64,000 nucleotides of DNA from Saccharothrix luteola (GTDB taxonomy: Bacteria; Actinomycetota; Actinomycetes; Mycobacteriales; Pseudonocardiaceae): positions 1 to 64,000 of the forward strand of contig NZ_JAJHUO010000036.1 of the NCBI RefSeq assembly GCF_020859565.1, read 5' to 3'. Within the stretch, counting starts at the first letter, position 1. Each line of letters opens with the position of its first letter. Below the pieces are notes generated by a model. It made no database searches, had not been told where the DNA came from, and worked only from the letters and a program-made list of their open reading frames with translations. Position numbers and translations under genes: made by a program. This document shows, one piece after another, positions 41,215-48,869 of the stretch.

Positions 41215-41963
41215 CACGTGACCGCCTTCCCCTTGGCCCGACCCAGGTACACCTCGCGCACCCGCGGGTCCTCCTGCACCTCGGCGACCGAACCCTCGCG
41301 CAGCACGTGACCCTGGTGCAGCACGGTGACCTTGCGCGCGTACTTGCGCAGGAACTCCATGTCGTGCTCCACCACGACCACCGTGTGCGTCGAGGCGATC
41401 CGGTGCAGCAGCTCGCCGGTCCGCTCCCGCTCCGCACGGCTCATGCCCGCCACGGGCTCGTCCAACAGCAGCAGCTTCGGCTCCTGCACCAGCAGCATCC
41501 CGATCTCCAGCCACTGCCGCTGCCCGTGCGAGAGGACACCGGCCGGCTTGTCGGCCGACGCCGTGAGGTCCGCCGTCTCCAACGCCGAGGCCACCGCGTC
41601 GGACACGCCGCGCCGCCGGCGCAGCAACGACCGCAGCGGCAACCGGAAGCTCTCCGCGAGGTCCAGGTTCTCCACCACGGTCAGCTCCTCGAACACGGTC
41701 GCGGTCTGGAACGTGCGGCCGACGCCCATCCGCACGATCCGGTGCTCCTTCTGGCCGACCAGTTCCCGGCCGCCGAACCGCACGCTGCCCGTCACCGGCC
41801 TGGTCAGCCCGGTGACCACGTCGATCAACGTCGTCTTGCCCGCGCCGTTCGGCCCGATCAGGAACCGCAGCTCGCCCTCCTCGACGGTGAGGTCCAGCCC
41901 GTCGATCGCCGCGAAACCGTCGAACACCACGCGCAGCCCGCGCACCTCCAGCAGCGCCGTCAC
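41214..41963 (-). CDS. urtD: Urea ABC transporter ATP-binding subunit UrtD
   Basis: The 249-residue ATPase has Walker A GPNGAGKTTLIDVVTG, the Q-loop region GVGRTFQTATVFEELTVVENL, signature LSHGQRQWLEIGMLL, Walker B LLLLDEPVAGMS, and VVVVEHDMEFLRKYA. The LSHGQ signature with WLEIGM is typical of UrtD. Start and stop overlap the neighbouring urt genes, indicating translational coupling. Confidence 0.92.
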   Translation of the reverse strand: MTALLEVRGLRVVFDGFAAIDGLDLTVEEGELRFLIGPNGAGKTTLIDVVTGLTRPVTGSVRFGGRELVGQKEHRIVRMGVGRTFQTATVFEELTVVENLDLAESFRLPLRSLLRRRRGVSDAVASALETADLTASADKPAGVLSHGQRQWLEIGMLLVQEPKLLLLDEPVAGMSRAERERTGELLHRIASTHTVVVVEHDMEFLRKYARKVTVLHQGHVLREGSVAEVQEDPRVREVYLGRAKGKAVT

Positions 41964-43012
41964 GCCGTCACCTCCACCGCGGCGACCCGCCTGCGCGACG
42001 AGAACCGGTGGCGCAGCGACTCGACCACGCCCGCCAGGCCCTTCGGCGCGAACACCAGCACCAGGACGAACAGCCCGCCTTGCAGGTACAGCCAGCCCTC
42101 GGCGAAGTCCTCGCTGAACAGCGTCTTGGCGTAGTTGACCGCGATGGCGCCCGCGATCGCGCCGGCCAGCACGAACCGCCCGCCGACCGCCACCCCGACC
42201 AGCAGCTCCAGCGACGGCACGATGCCGAGCAGCGCGGGGGAGATGATGCCGACCACGGGCACGAACAACGCGCCCGCCAGCCCGGCCATCACCGCCGAGA
42301 CGGTGAACGTGATCGCCTTGACCACGGCCGGGTCGTAGCCGAGGAACCGCACCCGGTCCTCGCCGTCGCGCACGGCCACCAGCAGCCGGCCGAACCGGCT
42401 GCGCACCAGCAGCTTCGCCACCAGGAACGTCACGCCCAGGACGAGCGCCGTGATCGCGTACACGGCGCGTTGCCCGTTGGGATCGGTGAGGTCCAGCCCG
42501 AAGAACCGGCTGAAGTTCGTCATCCCGTTCGTGCCGCCGGTCAGGCCCTGCCGGCCCACCAGCAGGATCACGAACGCCGCCGCCAACGCCTGTGACAGGA
42601 TCGCGAAGTACGCGCCGCGCACGCGTTGCCGGAACACGAGCAACCCCAACAGGAACGCCACCAGTCCGGGTACCAAGACCACGGCCGCCAGCGCGAACAC
42701 CGGGTTGCCGAACGGCTTCCACAGCGCGGGCAGCTCCTCGACGCCGCTCCACACCATGAAGTCCGGCAACCCGGCGGACCCGGCTTCCTCCAGCTTCAGG
42801 TACATGGCCATCGCGTAGCCGCCCAGGCCGAAGAACACGCCCTGGCCGAGAGTCAGCATCCCGCCCTGACCCCAGGCCAGCGCGATGCCGACCGCGACGA
42901 TCGCGAAGCACAGGTACTTCGCCAGCAACCCGAGGCGGAACGGCGAGAGCGCCAACGGCGCCAACGCCAGCAGCACGACGCACGCCACGAGGGAGATGCG
43001 ACCCCACGTCAT
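41960..43012 (-). CDS. urtC: Urea ABC transporter permease UrtC
   Basis: The 350-residue permease has about ten membrane helices with LAWGQGGMLTLGQGVFFGLGGYAMAMYL near the N-terminus and QGLTGGTNGMTNF in the middle. The coupling-helix region VAVRDGEDRVRFLGYDPAVVKAITFTVSA is the LivM/UrtC hallmark. UrtC proteins are longer than LivM at the C-terminus, as here. The start overlaps the urtB stop (ATGA). Confidence 0.92.
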   Translation of the reverse strand: MTWGRISLVACVVLLALAPLALSPFRLGLLAKYLCFAIVAVGIALAWGQGGMLTLGQGVFFGLGGYAMAMYLKLEEAGSAGLPDFMVWSGVEELPALWKPFGNPVFALAAVVLVPGLVAFLLGLLVFRQRVRGAYFAILSQALAAAFVILLVGRQGLTGGTNGMTNFSRFFGLDLTDPNGQRAVYAITALVLGVTFLVAKLLVRSRFGRLLVAVRDGEDRVRFLGYDPAVVKAITFTVSAVMAGLAGALFVPVVGIISPALLGIVPSLELLVGVAVGGRFVLAGAIAGAIAVNYAKTLFSEDFAEGWLYLQGGLFVLVLVFAPKGLAGVVESLRHRFSSRRRVAAVEVTA

Positions 43013-43884
43013 ACCAACGCCCTCCCCTTCAGCACGAACATGCCCTGCGGCCGGACCTGGAGGAACGCGATGATCGCCACGAACACCAGCACCTTGGCCA
43101 GGCTCGCGTCCGTCCAGAACTCCAGGTAGCTGTTGAGGAAACCGAGCGCGATCGCCGCCAGCACCGCCCCGCGCAACTGGCCGAGCCCGCCCGCGACCAC
43201 GACCAGGAACGCGTCCACGATGTAGAAGGTGCCCAGGCTCGGGCCGACCGGGCCGACGAGCGTCAACGCGACACCCGCCACCCCGGCCAGCCCCGAGCCG
43301 AGCAGGAACGTGAACCGGTCGACCCGCCCGGTGGCGATGCCGCTGTACGCGGCCAGCTCCCGGTTCTGCACCACCGCCCGCATCCGGCGGCCGGCGGGCA
43401 GCCTGGTCAGGTACAGCCACACCCCGACCACGCACACCACCGCCAGCACGATGATGAACACCCGGTTGTGCGGCAGGCGCACGCCGAGCACGTCGACGCC
43501 GCCCACCAACCAGCCCGGCGCGGTCACCTGCACGTTCGGCGCGCCGAAGACGTCACGCGCCAGCTGTTGCAGCACGAGGCTCACGCCCCAGGTCAACAAC
43601 AGCGTGTCCAACGGCCGCCCGTAGAACCGCCGGATCAGCGACCACTCCAGCAGCAGCCCCATCAACCCGGCCACGGCGAACGCGACCGGCAGCGCGATGA
43701 GGAACGACTGGCTGGTGAGACCCTGCAAGAGGTACGCGGTGTAGGCGCCCGCCATGATGAACTCGCCGTGCGCCATGTTGATCACGCCCATCTGGCCGAA
43801 CGTGAACGTCAGGCCGAGCGCGATGAGCAGCAGCACCGCCGCGATGCTCAACCCGATGGGCAGCTGGTTGGCCAGCGCGCCCAT
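43009..43884 (-). CDS. urtB: Urea ABC transporter permease UrtB
   Basis: The 291-residue permease has eight or so helices and begins ANQLPIGLSIAAVLLLIALGLTFTFGQMGVINMAHGEF, the LivH/UrtB signature, followed by QNRELAAYSGIATGRVDRFTF in the coupling loop. It lacks the long N-terminal domain found in some proteobacterial UrtB. ATG 43884 overlaps the urtA TGA. Confidence 0.92.
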   Translation of the reverse strand: MGALANQLPIGLSIAAVLLLIALGLTFTFGQMGVINMAHGEFIMAGAYTAYLLQGLTSQSFLIALPVAFAVAGLMGLLLEWSLIRRFYGRPLDTLLLTWGVSLVLQQLARDVFGAPNVQVTAPGWLVGGVDVLGVRLPHNRVFIIVLAVVCVVGVWLYLTRLPAGRRMRAVVQNRELAAYSGIATGRVDRFTFLLGSGLAGVAGVALTLVGPVGPSLGTFYIVDAFLVVVAGGLGQLRGAVLAAIALGFLNSYLEFWTDASLAKVLVFVAIIAFLQVRPQGMFVLKGRALV

Positions 43885-45101
43885 CAGCTCAAGCCCCCGG
43901 CCCAGTCGTAGCTCTTCAGGTACGGGTCCGGCTTGATCGGGCCGGGGGAGGACCACACCTCCTTGATCTGGCCGTCCGCCTGCACCAGGCCGATCCGCGC
44001 GGTCTTGGCGACGTGCTGGTTCTCGCCGTCGATGGTGGTCGTGCCCTCGGGAGCCTCGATCGTGATGCCGCCCGCGGCCTTCTTCACCGCCTCGACCTCC
44101 GTCGTGCCCGCCTTCTTCACCGCCTCCGCCCACAGGTGCACGGCGTTGTAGCCGGCCTCCATCGGGTCGGACGTCACCTTGTCCGCGCCGTACTTCGCCT
44201 TGAACGCCTTGACGAACGCGTCGTTCGCGGGCGTGGTGGTGGTCTGGTAGTAGTTCCACGCCACGAGGTGCCCGGCCACGTTCTCCGGCCCGATGCCCTT
44301 GACCTCTTCCTCGGCGACGCTCACCGACACCACCGGCGTGGCCTGCGGCGTGACGCCGGAACCGCGCAGCTGCTTGAAGAACGCCACGTTGCTGTCGCCG
44401 TTGAGGGTGTTGAACACGGCGTCCGGCTTGGCGTCGACGATCTTGTTGACCAGCGTGCTGTACTCCGTGTGGCCGAGCGGCGTGTACTCCTCGCCCAGGA
44501 TCTCGATGCCCTTGGCCGCGGCGTACGCCTTGATGATCTTGTTGGCGGTGCGCGGGAACACGTAGTCGCTGCCCACGAGGAACAGCTTCTCCTTGCCCTG
44601 CGCGGCCAGGTAGTCCAGCGCGGGCACGATCTGCTGGTTCGTCGTCGCGCCGGTGTAGAAGATGTACGGCGAGCTCTCCAGCCCCTCGTACTGCACCGGG
44701 TACCACAGCAGCGCCTTGTTGCGCTCGAACACCGGCAGCATCGCCTTGCGGCTGGCGGAGGTCCAGCCGCCGAACACCGCCGCCACCTTGTCCTGCGAGA
44801 TGAGCTTCTGCGCCTTCTCCGCGAACGTGGGCCAGTCCGACGCGCCGTCCTCGGTGACCGGGACGACCTTCTTGCCCAGCACGCCGCCCTTGGCGTTGAT
44901 CTCCTCGATGGCCAGCAGTTCCGCGTCGCGCACGGTCACCTCGCTGATGGCCATCGTGCCGCTCAACGAGTGCAGGACGCCGACCTTGATCTCGTCACCG
45001 GAGGCCCCCGCGCCACCGCCGGGCTCGTCGACGCAGGCCGTCGCGAGCAGAGCGGGCAGCAGGAGGGCGATCAGACCGCGGCTGAAGGTTCTGGGACGCA
45101 C
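43884..45101 (-). CDS. urtA: Urea ABC transporter substrate-binding lipoprotein UrtA
   Basis: The 405-residue protein has a lipobox LATAC (Cys23). IKVGVLHSLSGTMAISEVTVRDAELLAIEEINAKGGVLG is the UrtA signature, with FGGWTSASRKAMLPVFE, LLWYPVQYEGLE and FLVGSDYVFPRTANKI. These residues form the urea-specific cleft in UrtA relatives. The GTG start follows AAGGAG at six bases. The gene leads a five-gene overlapping operon; the promoter lies in the divergent region shared with the DUF418 gene. No urease gene is in the window. Confidence 0.93.
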   Translation of the reverse strand: MRPRTFSRGLIALLLPALLATACVDEPGGGAGASGDEIKVGVLHSLSGTMAISEVTVRDAELLAIEEINAKGGVLGKKVVPVTEDGASDWPTFAEKAQKLISQDKVAAVFGGWTSASRKAMLPVFERNKALLWYPVQYEGLESSPYIFYTGATTNQQIVPALDYLAAQGKEKLFLVGSDYVFPRTANKIIKAYAAAKGIEILGEEYTPLGHTEYSTLVNKIVDAKPDAVFNTLNGDSNVAFFKQLRGSGVTPQATPVVSVSVAEEEVKGIGPENVAGHLVAWNYYQTTTTPANDAFVKAFKAKYGADKVTSDPMEAGYNAVHLWAEAVKKAGTTEVEAVKKAAGGITIEAPEGTTTIDGENQHVAKTARIGLVQADGQIKEVWSSPGPIKPDPYLKSYDWAGGLS

Positions 45102-45185
45102 CGGCGGCTCCTTTCGGGCAGGTGGAACCGAGAAGCTATGAACCGCGTGTTGCGTGCCGGGCGCGCGAGGTTACGTTCGCGTGGC

Positions 45186-45208
45186 CAACTCCTCACGGTA
45201 TGGAGTTG
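45186..45208. promoter_or_regulatory. Dyad in the urtA/DUF418 divergent region
   Basis: CAACTCC (45186-45192) and GGAGTTG (45202-45208) form a 7-bp inverted repeat with a 9-base spacer. It is a possible operator for the urea operon or the divergent gene. Confidence 0.4.
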
Positions 45209-45363
45209 TGACCTTCCGCGCTCACCTTGCGCGGTCGTCGTGTCATCCGTTCGGCCGTCGGCCATCGTCCGAAGGTGCGACACCGCCGGGCACCTTCGAC
45301 CGACGATCGCGAACGGCCTTTCGTCCTACGTTCGCCGGGTACCTGATTCGGGGGAGGTGGGTC

Positions 45364-46494
45364 ATGGGCGGACGAATCGTGGCGCTCGACGTGCTGCGCG
45401 GGGTGGCGATCCTGGGCACGTTCGGGACCAACGTGTGGGCTTTCACGCATCCGCAGGGGGTGATGGGCTTCCTGGCCGGCTTCGGCTCGGGCGCGGGCGA
45501 CACCGCGACCGCGTTGCTGCAGATGATCACCAACGGGAAGTTCCTCGGCCTGCTGTCGATCATGTTCGGCATCGGCCTCGCGATCCAGCACCGCTCCGCC
45601 GAACGGCGGGGGCAGCGGTGGCCCGGGTGGTACCTGTGGCGCTCGGCGCTGCTGCTGTTCGAGGGCTTGCTGCACTACGTGCTGGTCTTCGAGTTCGACG
45701 TGCTGATGTTCTACGCGGTGGTGTCCGTGCTGGTGGCCTACCTGGTGGGGCGCAGCGGGCGGGTCCAGGTCGGCTGGATGGTCGCGATGGGCGCGGCGAA
45801 CCTGGGGATCGTCGGCCTGATCACGGTGGCGCTGCTGACCGACGTCACGACGGTCGGCGATCCGGGGTTCGTGCCGGCCACGGACAGCTGGTGGGACGGC
45901 GTGCGGGCCAGGGTCGAGCACTTCGCGGTCTTCCGGGCCGAGGGGTTCCTGGTGCTGCCGCTGAGCGGGCTGCTGTTCCTGGCGGGTGCGCGGCTGTTCA
46001 AGGCGGGCGCCTTGGAGAACTCCGCCCGTGGCGCCCGGATCCAACGGCGGCTGGTGGTGTGGGGCCTCGGGGTCGGCGTGCCGCTGAACGTCACCACCAC
46101 GCTCGCCGGCGCCGACTGGTTCGCCGTCGACCGCTACGTGTGCGCGCCGCTGGTCGCGTTCGGGCTGCTCGGCGGGATCACCGCGCTGGTCAACCGGATG
46201 CGGGCCGACGCGGGCCCGGTGCGCCGTGGCGTCACGGCGGTCGGCCGATCGGCGTTGAGCTGCTACGTCGGCCAGAACGTGATCGCGTCCGTGCTGTGCT
46301 ACGAGTGGGGTCTCGGCCTGGCGCGGCGGTGGGGTCACCTGGGCCCGTGGTTCACCGGCGGGGTGTGGCTGGTGGTCGCCGTGCTGCTGGTGGTGGGCGC
46401 GTCGTGGTGGATGCGGCGGTTCGAGCGCGGCCCCGTGGAAACGGTGTGGGACTGGGCTTACCGCGCGCCGCAACGACGTTCGGTCACGGCCTAG
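45364..46494 (+). CDS. DUF418-family membrane protein
   Basis: The 376-residue protein begins IVALDVLRGVAILGTFGTNVWAF, the acyltransferase-3/DUF418-like start. It has about nine membrane helices and a C-terminal region VGRSALSCYVGQNVIASVLCYEWGLGL with ERGPVETVWDWAYR, typical of DUF418. The function of the family is unknown; relation to membrane acyltransferases is suggested. ATG 45364 follows GGGGGAGG. Confidence 0.85.
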   Translation: MGGRIVALDVLRGVAILGTFGTNVWAFTHPQGVMGFLAGFGSGAGDTATALLQMITNGKFLGLLSIMFGIGLAIQHRSAERRGQRWPGWYLWRSALLLFEGLLHYVLVFEFDVLMFYAVVSVLVAYLVGRSGRVQVGWMVAMGAANLGIVGLITVALLTDVTTVGDPGFVPATDSWWDGVRARVEHFAVFRAEGFLVLPLSGLLFLAGARLFKAGALENSARGARIQRRLVVWGLGVGVPLNVTTTLAGADWFAVDRYVCAPLVAFGLLGGITALVNRMRADAGPVRRGVTAVGRSALSCYVGQNVIASVLCYEWGLGLARRWGHLGPWFTGGVWLVVAVLLVVGASWWMRRFERGPVETVWDWAYRAPQRRSVTA

Positions 46495-46539
46495 CCCGCG
46501 GGCGGCACGGGCGTGGCACGGCGGTGATCAGGTGGCCAA

Positions 46540-46554
46540 TACGCTGCCTGTATG
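46540..46554 (+). promoter_or_regulatory. Leaderless -10 of the LysR gene
   Basis: TACGCT (46540-46545) is followed by 6 bases and ATG 46552, with no ribosome-binding site. Confidence 0.45.
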
Positions 46555-47442
46555 AGTCCTCTCGACGTGGACACCAGGGTGCTGCGGTACTTCGTGGCCG
46601 TGGCCGAACGCTTGAGCTTCACCGGGGCGGCGCGGGCCCTGTACGTTTCGCAACCCGCGTTGAGCAGGCAGATCAGGCAGTTGGAGACCGACCTGGGCGT
46701 CGAGTTGTTCGTGCGGACCGGCCGGGAGGTCCGGCTGACGGCGGCGGGCGGCGAGCTGCTGCCGTTGGCGCGCAAGGCGTTGGACGAGTGGCGGGACGCG
46801 GTGCGGTCGGCGCGTTCCGCGGCGGCGGCTGAGGCGAACGTGCTGAGGGTCGGGTTCGTCACGTCGGGCGGTGGCAGCGTGGCGCGCCGGGCCCGGGCGG
46901 CGTTCGCCGAGCAGCGGCCCGACGTGACGATCGAGCCGAAGCGGTGCGACTGGGGCGGCGAGCCGGACGCGTTGCGGCAGGGGTTGGTGGACGTGGCGTT
47001 CGTCTGGCTGCCCGCCGACACCGACGGCCTGCGCACCCACGTGGTGGCGACCGAGGCGCGGTACGTCGCCCTGTCCCGCGGCCACCCGTTGGCGGCGCGT
47101 GAGTCGGTGGGCATCGCGGACCTGCGCGACGAGCCGCTCATGTGGACGCGCAAGGCGCCGAAGGCGTGGGTGGACTGGTGGGCCGTCAACCCGCGGCCGG
47201 ACGGCGGCGAACCCGTGTGGGGACCGGAGAACGACAACGCGGACGAGATGCTGGAGCACGTCGCGGCCGGCGCGGCGGTGTGCTTCGGCCCGGAGTCGAT
47301 GGCCGAGTACTACGCGCACCCCGACCTGGCGTGGCGGCCGGTGACCGACATCGAGCCGCTGCGGATCGCGGTCGGGTGGGTGCCGGAGACGGCCCGGCCG
47401 GTGGTGCGCGCGTTCGTGGAGACCACCGTGCGGCTCCGGTAG
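46552..47442 (+). CDS. LysR-family transcriptional regulator
   Basis: The 296-residue protein has the LysR HTH: LRYFVAVAERLSFTGAARALYVSQPALSRQIRQLETDLGVELFVR. An effector domain starts at VLRVGFVTSGG. Its targets are unknown; the downstream gene (47496) is in the same direction after 53 bases, and the DUF418 gene ends 57 bases upstream. The effector domain has two cysteines (KRCDWG and VCFGPE). Confidence 0.92.
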   Translation: MSPLDVDTRVLRYFVAVAERLSFTGAARALYVSQPALSRQIRQLETDLGVELFVRTGREVRLTAAGGELLPLARKALDEWRDAVRSARSAAAAEANVLRVGFVTSGGGSVARRARAAFAEQRPDVTIEPKRCDWGGEPDALRQGLVDVAFVWLPADTDGLRTHVVATEARYVALSRGHPLAARESVGIADLRDEPLMWTRKAPKAWVDWWAVNPRPDGGEPVWGPENDNADEMLEHVAAGAAVCFGPESMAEYYAHPDLAWRPVTDIEPLRIAVGWVPETARPVVRAFVETTVRLR

Positions 47443-47495
47443 CCTCCATCACCGAAACGCTGTTATCGTACGGGCCGAGCAACCTGGGGGATGCC

Positions 47496-48356
47496 GTGGT
47501 CGATGAGCAGTGGCCTGTGGTGCGGGACGTGCTGTCGGACGTGACGGGGAGGTTCGCGGACCTCGTCGCCGCGTCGGACCCGAGCGCGCTCGCGACCGCC
47601 GACTGGACGGTGGCGGACACGGCGGCGCACGTCGTCGCCATCGCCTCGATCTACACCACGTTGCTGGCACCGGGCGGCGGGGAGGTGGCCGACCCGAGCC
47701 TCGCCGAGCGCATCCCCGCCGTCACCGTGGACACCGTCGCCAACCTGAACGACCTGGCGCTGCGGCGGTTCACCGAGCGCGACCCCGCCGCGCTGAGCGC
47801 CATGCTGCGGTCGATGGTGGCCTCGATCCTGGACATCACGACGGAGGCCGACCCAGAGCGGACGGTGCCGTGGCTGGGCGCGTCCCGGGTGCCGATCGCG
47901 GGCGTGCTGGCCCACCTCGTCAACGAACTGCTCGTCCACGGGTGGGACATCGCCCGGGGCGTCGGCACGCCGTGGTCGATCCCGGCGCGGGAAGCCGCGT
48001 TGTTCTTCGAGCTGTTCCTCGTCGGCATGATCCGCAACGACGTCGGCGGCGTGCTCGACGGCGAACCGCCCAGCGACCGCCGCGTCGCCGTGGCGTTCCG
48101 CTCCCGCCACACGACCCCGGTGACGATCGTCCTGCACCAGGGCCGGGTGTCGATCGGGGAGCCGGGCGAGCCGGTCGACGTGCGCCTGACCTTCGACCCG
48201 GCCGTGCTGAACCTGGTGCTGTTCGGCCGGGTCAGCCGCGCCCGTGCCGCGGTCACGGGCAAGCTGCGGGTCGCCGGGCGACGCCCGTGGTTGCTGCCCG
48301 CGTTCCTGCGCAAGGTGCGCCTGCCGACGAACTCCCTGCCCTTGTCCGCGGGCTAG
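47496..48356 (+). CDS. Maleylpyruvate isomerase N-terminal / SCP2-like protein
   Basis: The 286-residue protein has the mycothiol-dependent maleylpyruvate isomerase-like bundle. LATADWTVADTAAHVVAIASIYTTLL supplies one His, and LAHLVNELLVHGWDIARGVG supplies His and Asp ligands typical of DinB/MDMPI metal sites. A C-terminal sterol-carrier-like domain contains VDVRLTFDPAVLNLVLFGRVS. The GTG at 47496 follows GGGGGAT. A mycothiol-linked role is inferred from the family only. Confidence 0.75.
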   Translation: MVDEQWPVVRDVLSDVTGRFADLVAASDPSALATADWTVADTAAHVVAIASIYTTLLAPGGGEVADPSLAERIPAVTVDTVANLNDLALRRFTERDPAALSAMLRSMVASILDITTEADPERTVPWLGASRVPIAGVLAHLVNELLVHGWDIARGVGTPWSIPAREAALFFELFLVGMIRNDVGGVLDGEPPSDRRVAVAFRSRHTTPVTIVLHQGRVSIGEPGEPVDVRLTFDPAVLNLVLFGRVSRARAAVTGKLRVAGRRPWLLPAFLRKVRLPTNSLPLSAG

Positions 48357-48820
48357 CGCGGGCAAACCCCTCGCGCTACAGGAAGTTCACGAACCCGTGA
48401 CGCCCTTGCCGCCCTTCGCGCGGAGCTCCTTGATGTTCGTCGCCCCTCGGATTGGGTCCCCTGTGCGGTCGAAGCGGTCGAATCTTGCGTGGTCACGAAA
48501 TTCCCACCTGATCGTGGGATGAATGTGATGAATCGCCCGCGCGTATTCGCGCGGTGAGGGCTATTGGTTCGCATTGCCGCTTGGGCGACTCGACTGCAGG
48601 CGCGGGTGGGGGAGGAGTCCACGCCTCGTCAGTGAAGCTGCAAGCATTCACCCGTACGTGTCGGAATGACGTGACACCTCGTGGGGTGCAGCGGAGGGTA
48701 GTCACCCGGGCCATACCGGACACGGCATCAGTCGACCAGGCGAACCCGCCAGATCCGGTCCTCACCTTCCGACTCCCTGAAGCGATTTCCCGGCGTCGGA
48801 GCAAAGCGCCCGATAACGCG
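48357..48820. other. Intergenic region without a gene
   Basis: This 464-base gap holds no convincing coding sequence. The base composition is lower in GC than the surrounding genes. It may carry the end of the upstream transcript. Confidence 0.5.
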
Positions 48821-48859
48821 AACCGCCCCGCCGAGGATGAAAGCCTCGGCGGGGCGGTT
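48821..48859 (-). terminator. 16-bp perfect hairpin terminator
   Basis: AACCGCCCCGCCGAGG pairs perfectly with CCTCGGCGGGGCGGTT around a 7-base loop, 10 bases past the stop of the beta-helix gene. Confidence 0.85.
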
Positions 48860-48869
48860 GCTCACGCGA

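Noticed and set aside
39818..41437. Minus-strand frame with a long poly-Val stretch opposite the Thr/Pro stalk
   Set aside because: The Val tract is simply the complement of the ACC/ACG repeat, and the rest is the wrong frame of urtE and urtD.
45102..45363. GlnR box for nitrogen control of urtABCDE
   Set aside because: GTAAC and GTGAC words exist, but the expected paired GNNAC-n6-GNAAC arrangement is not convincing.
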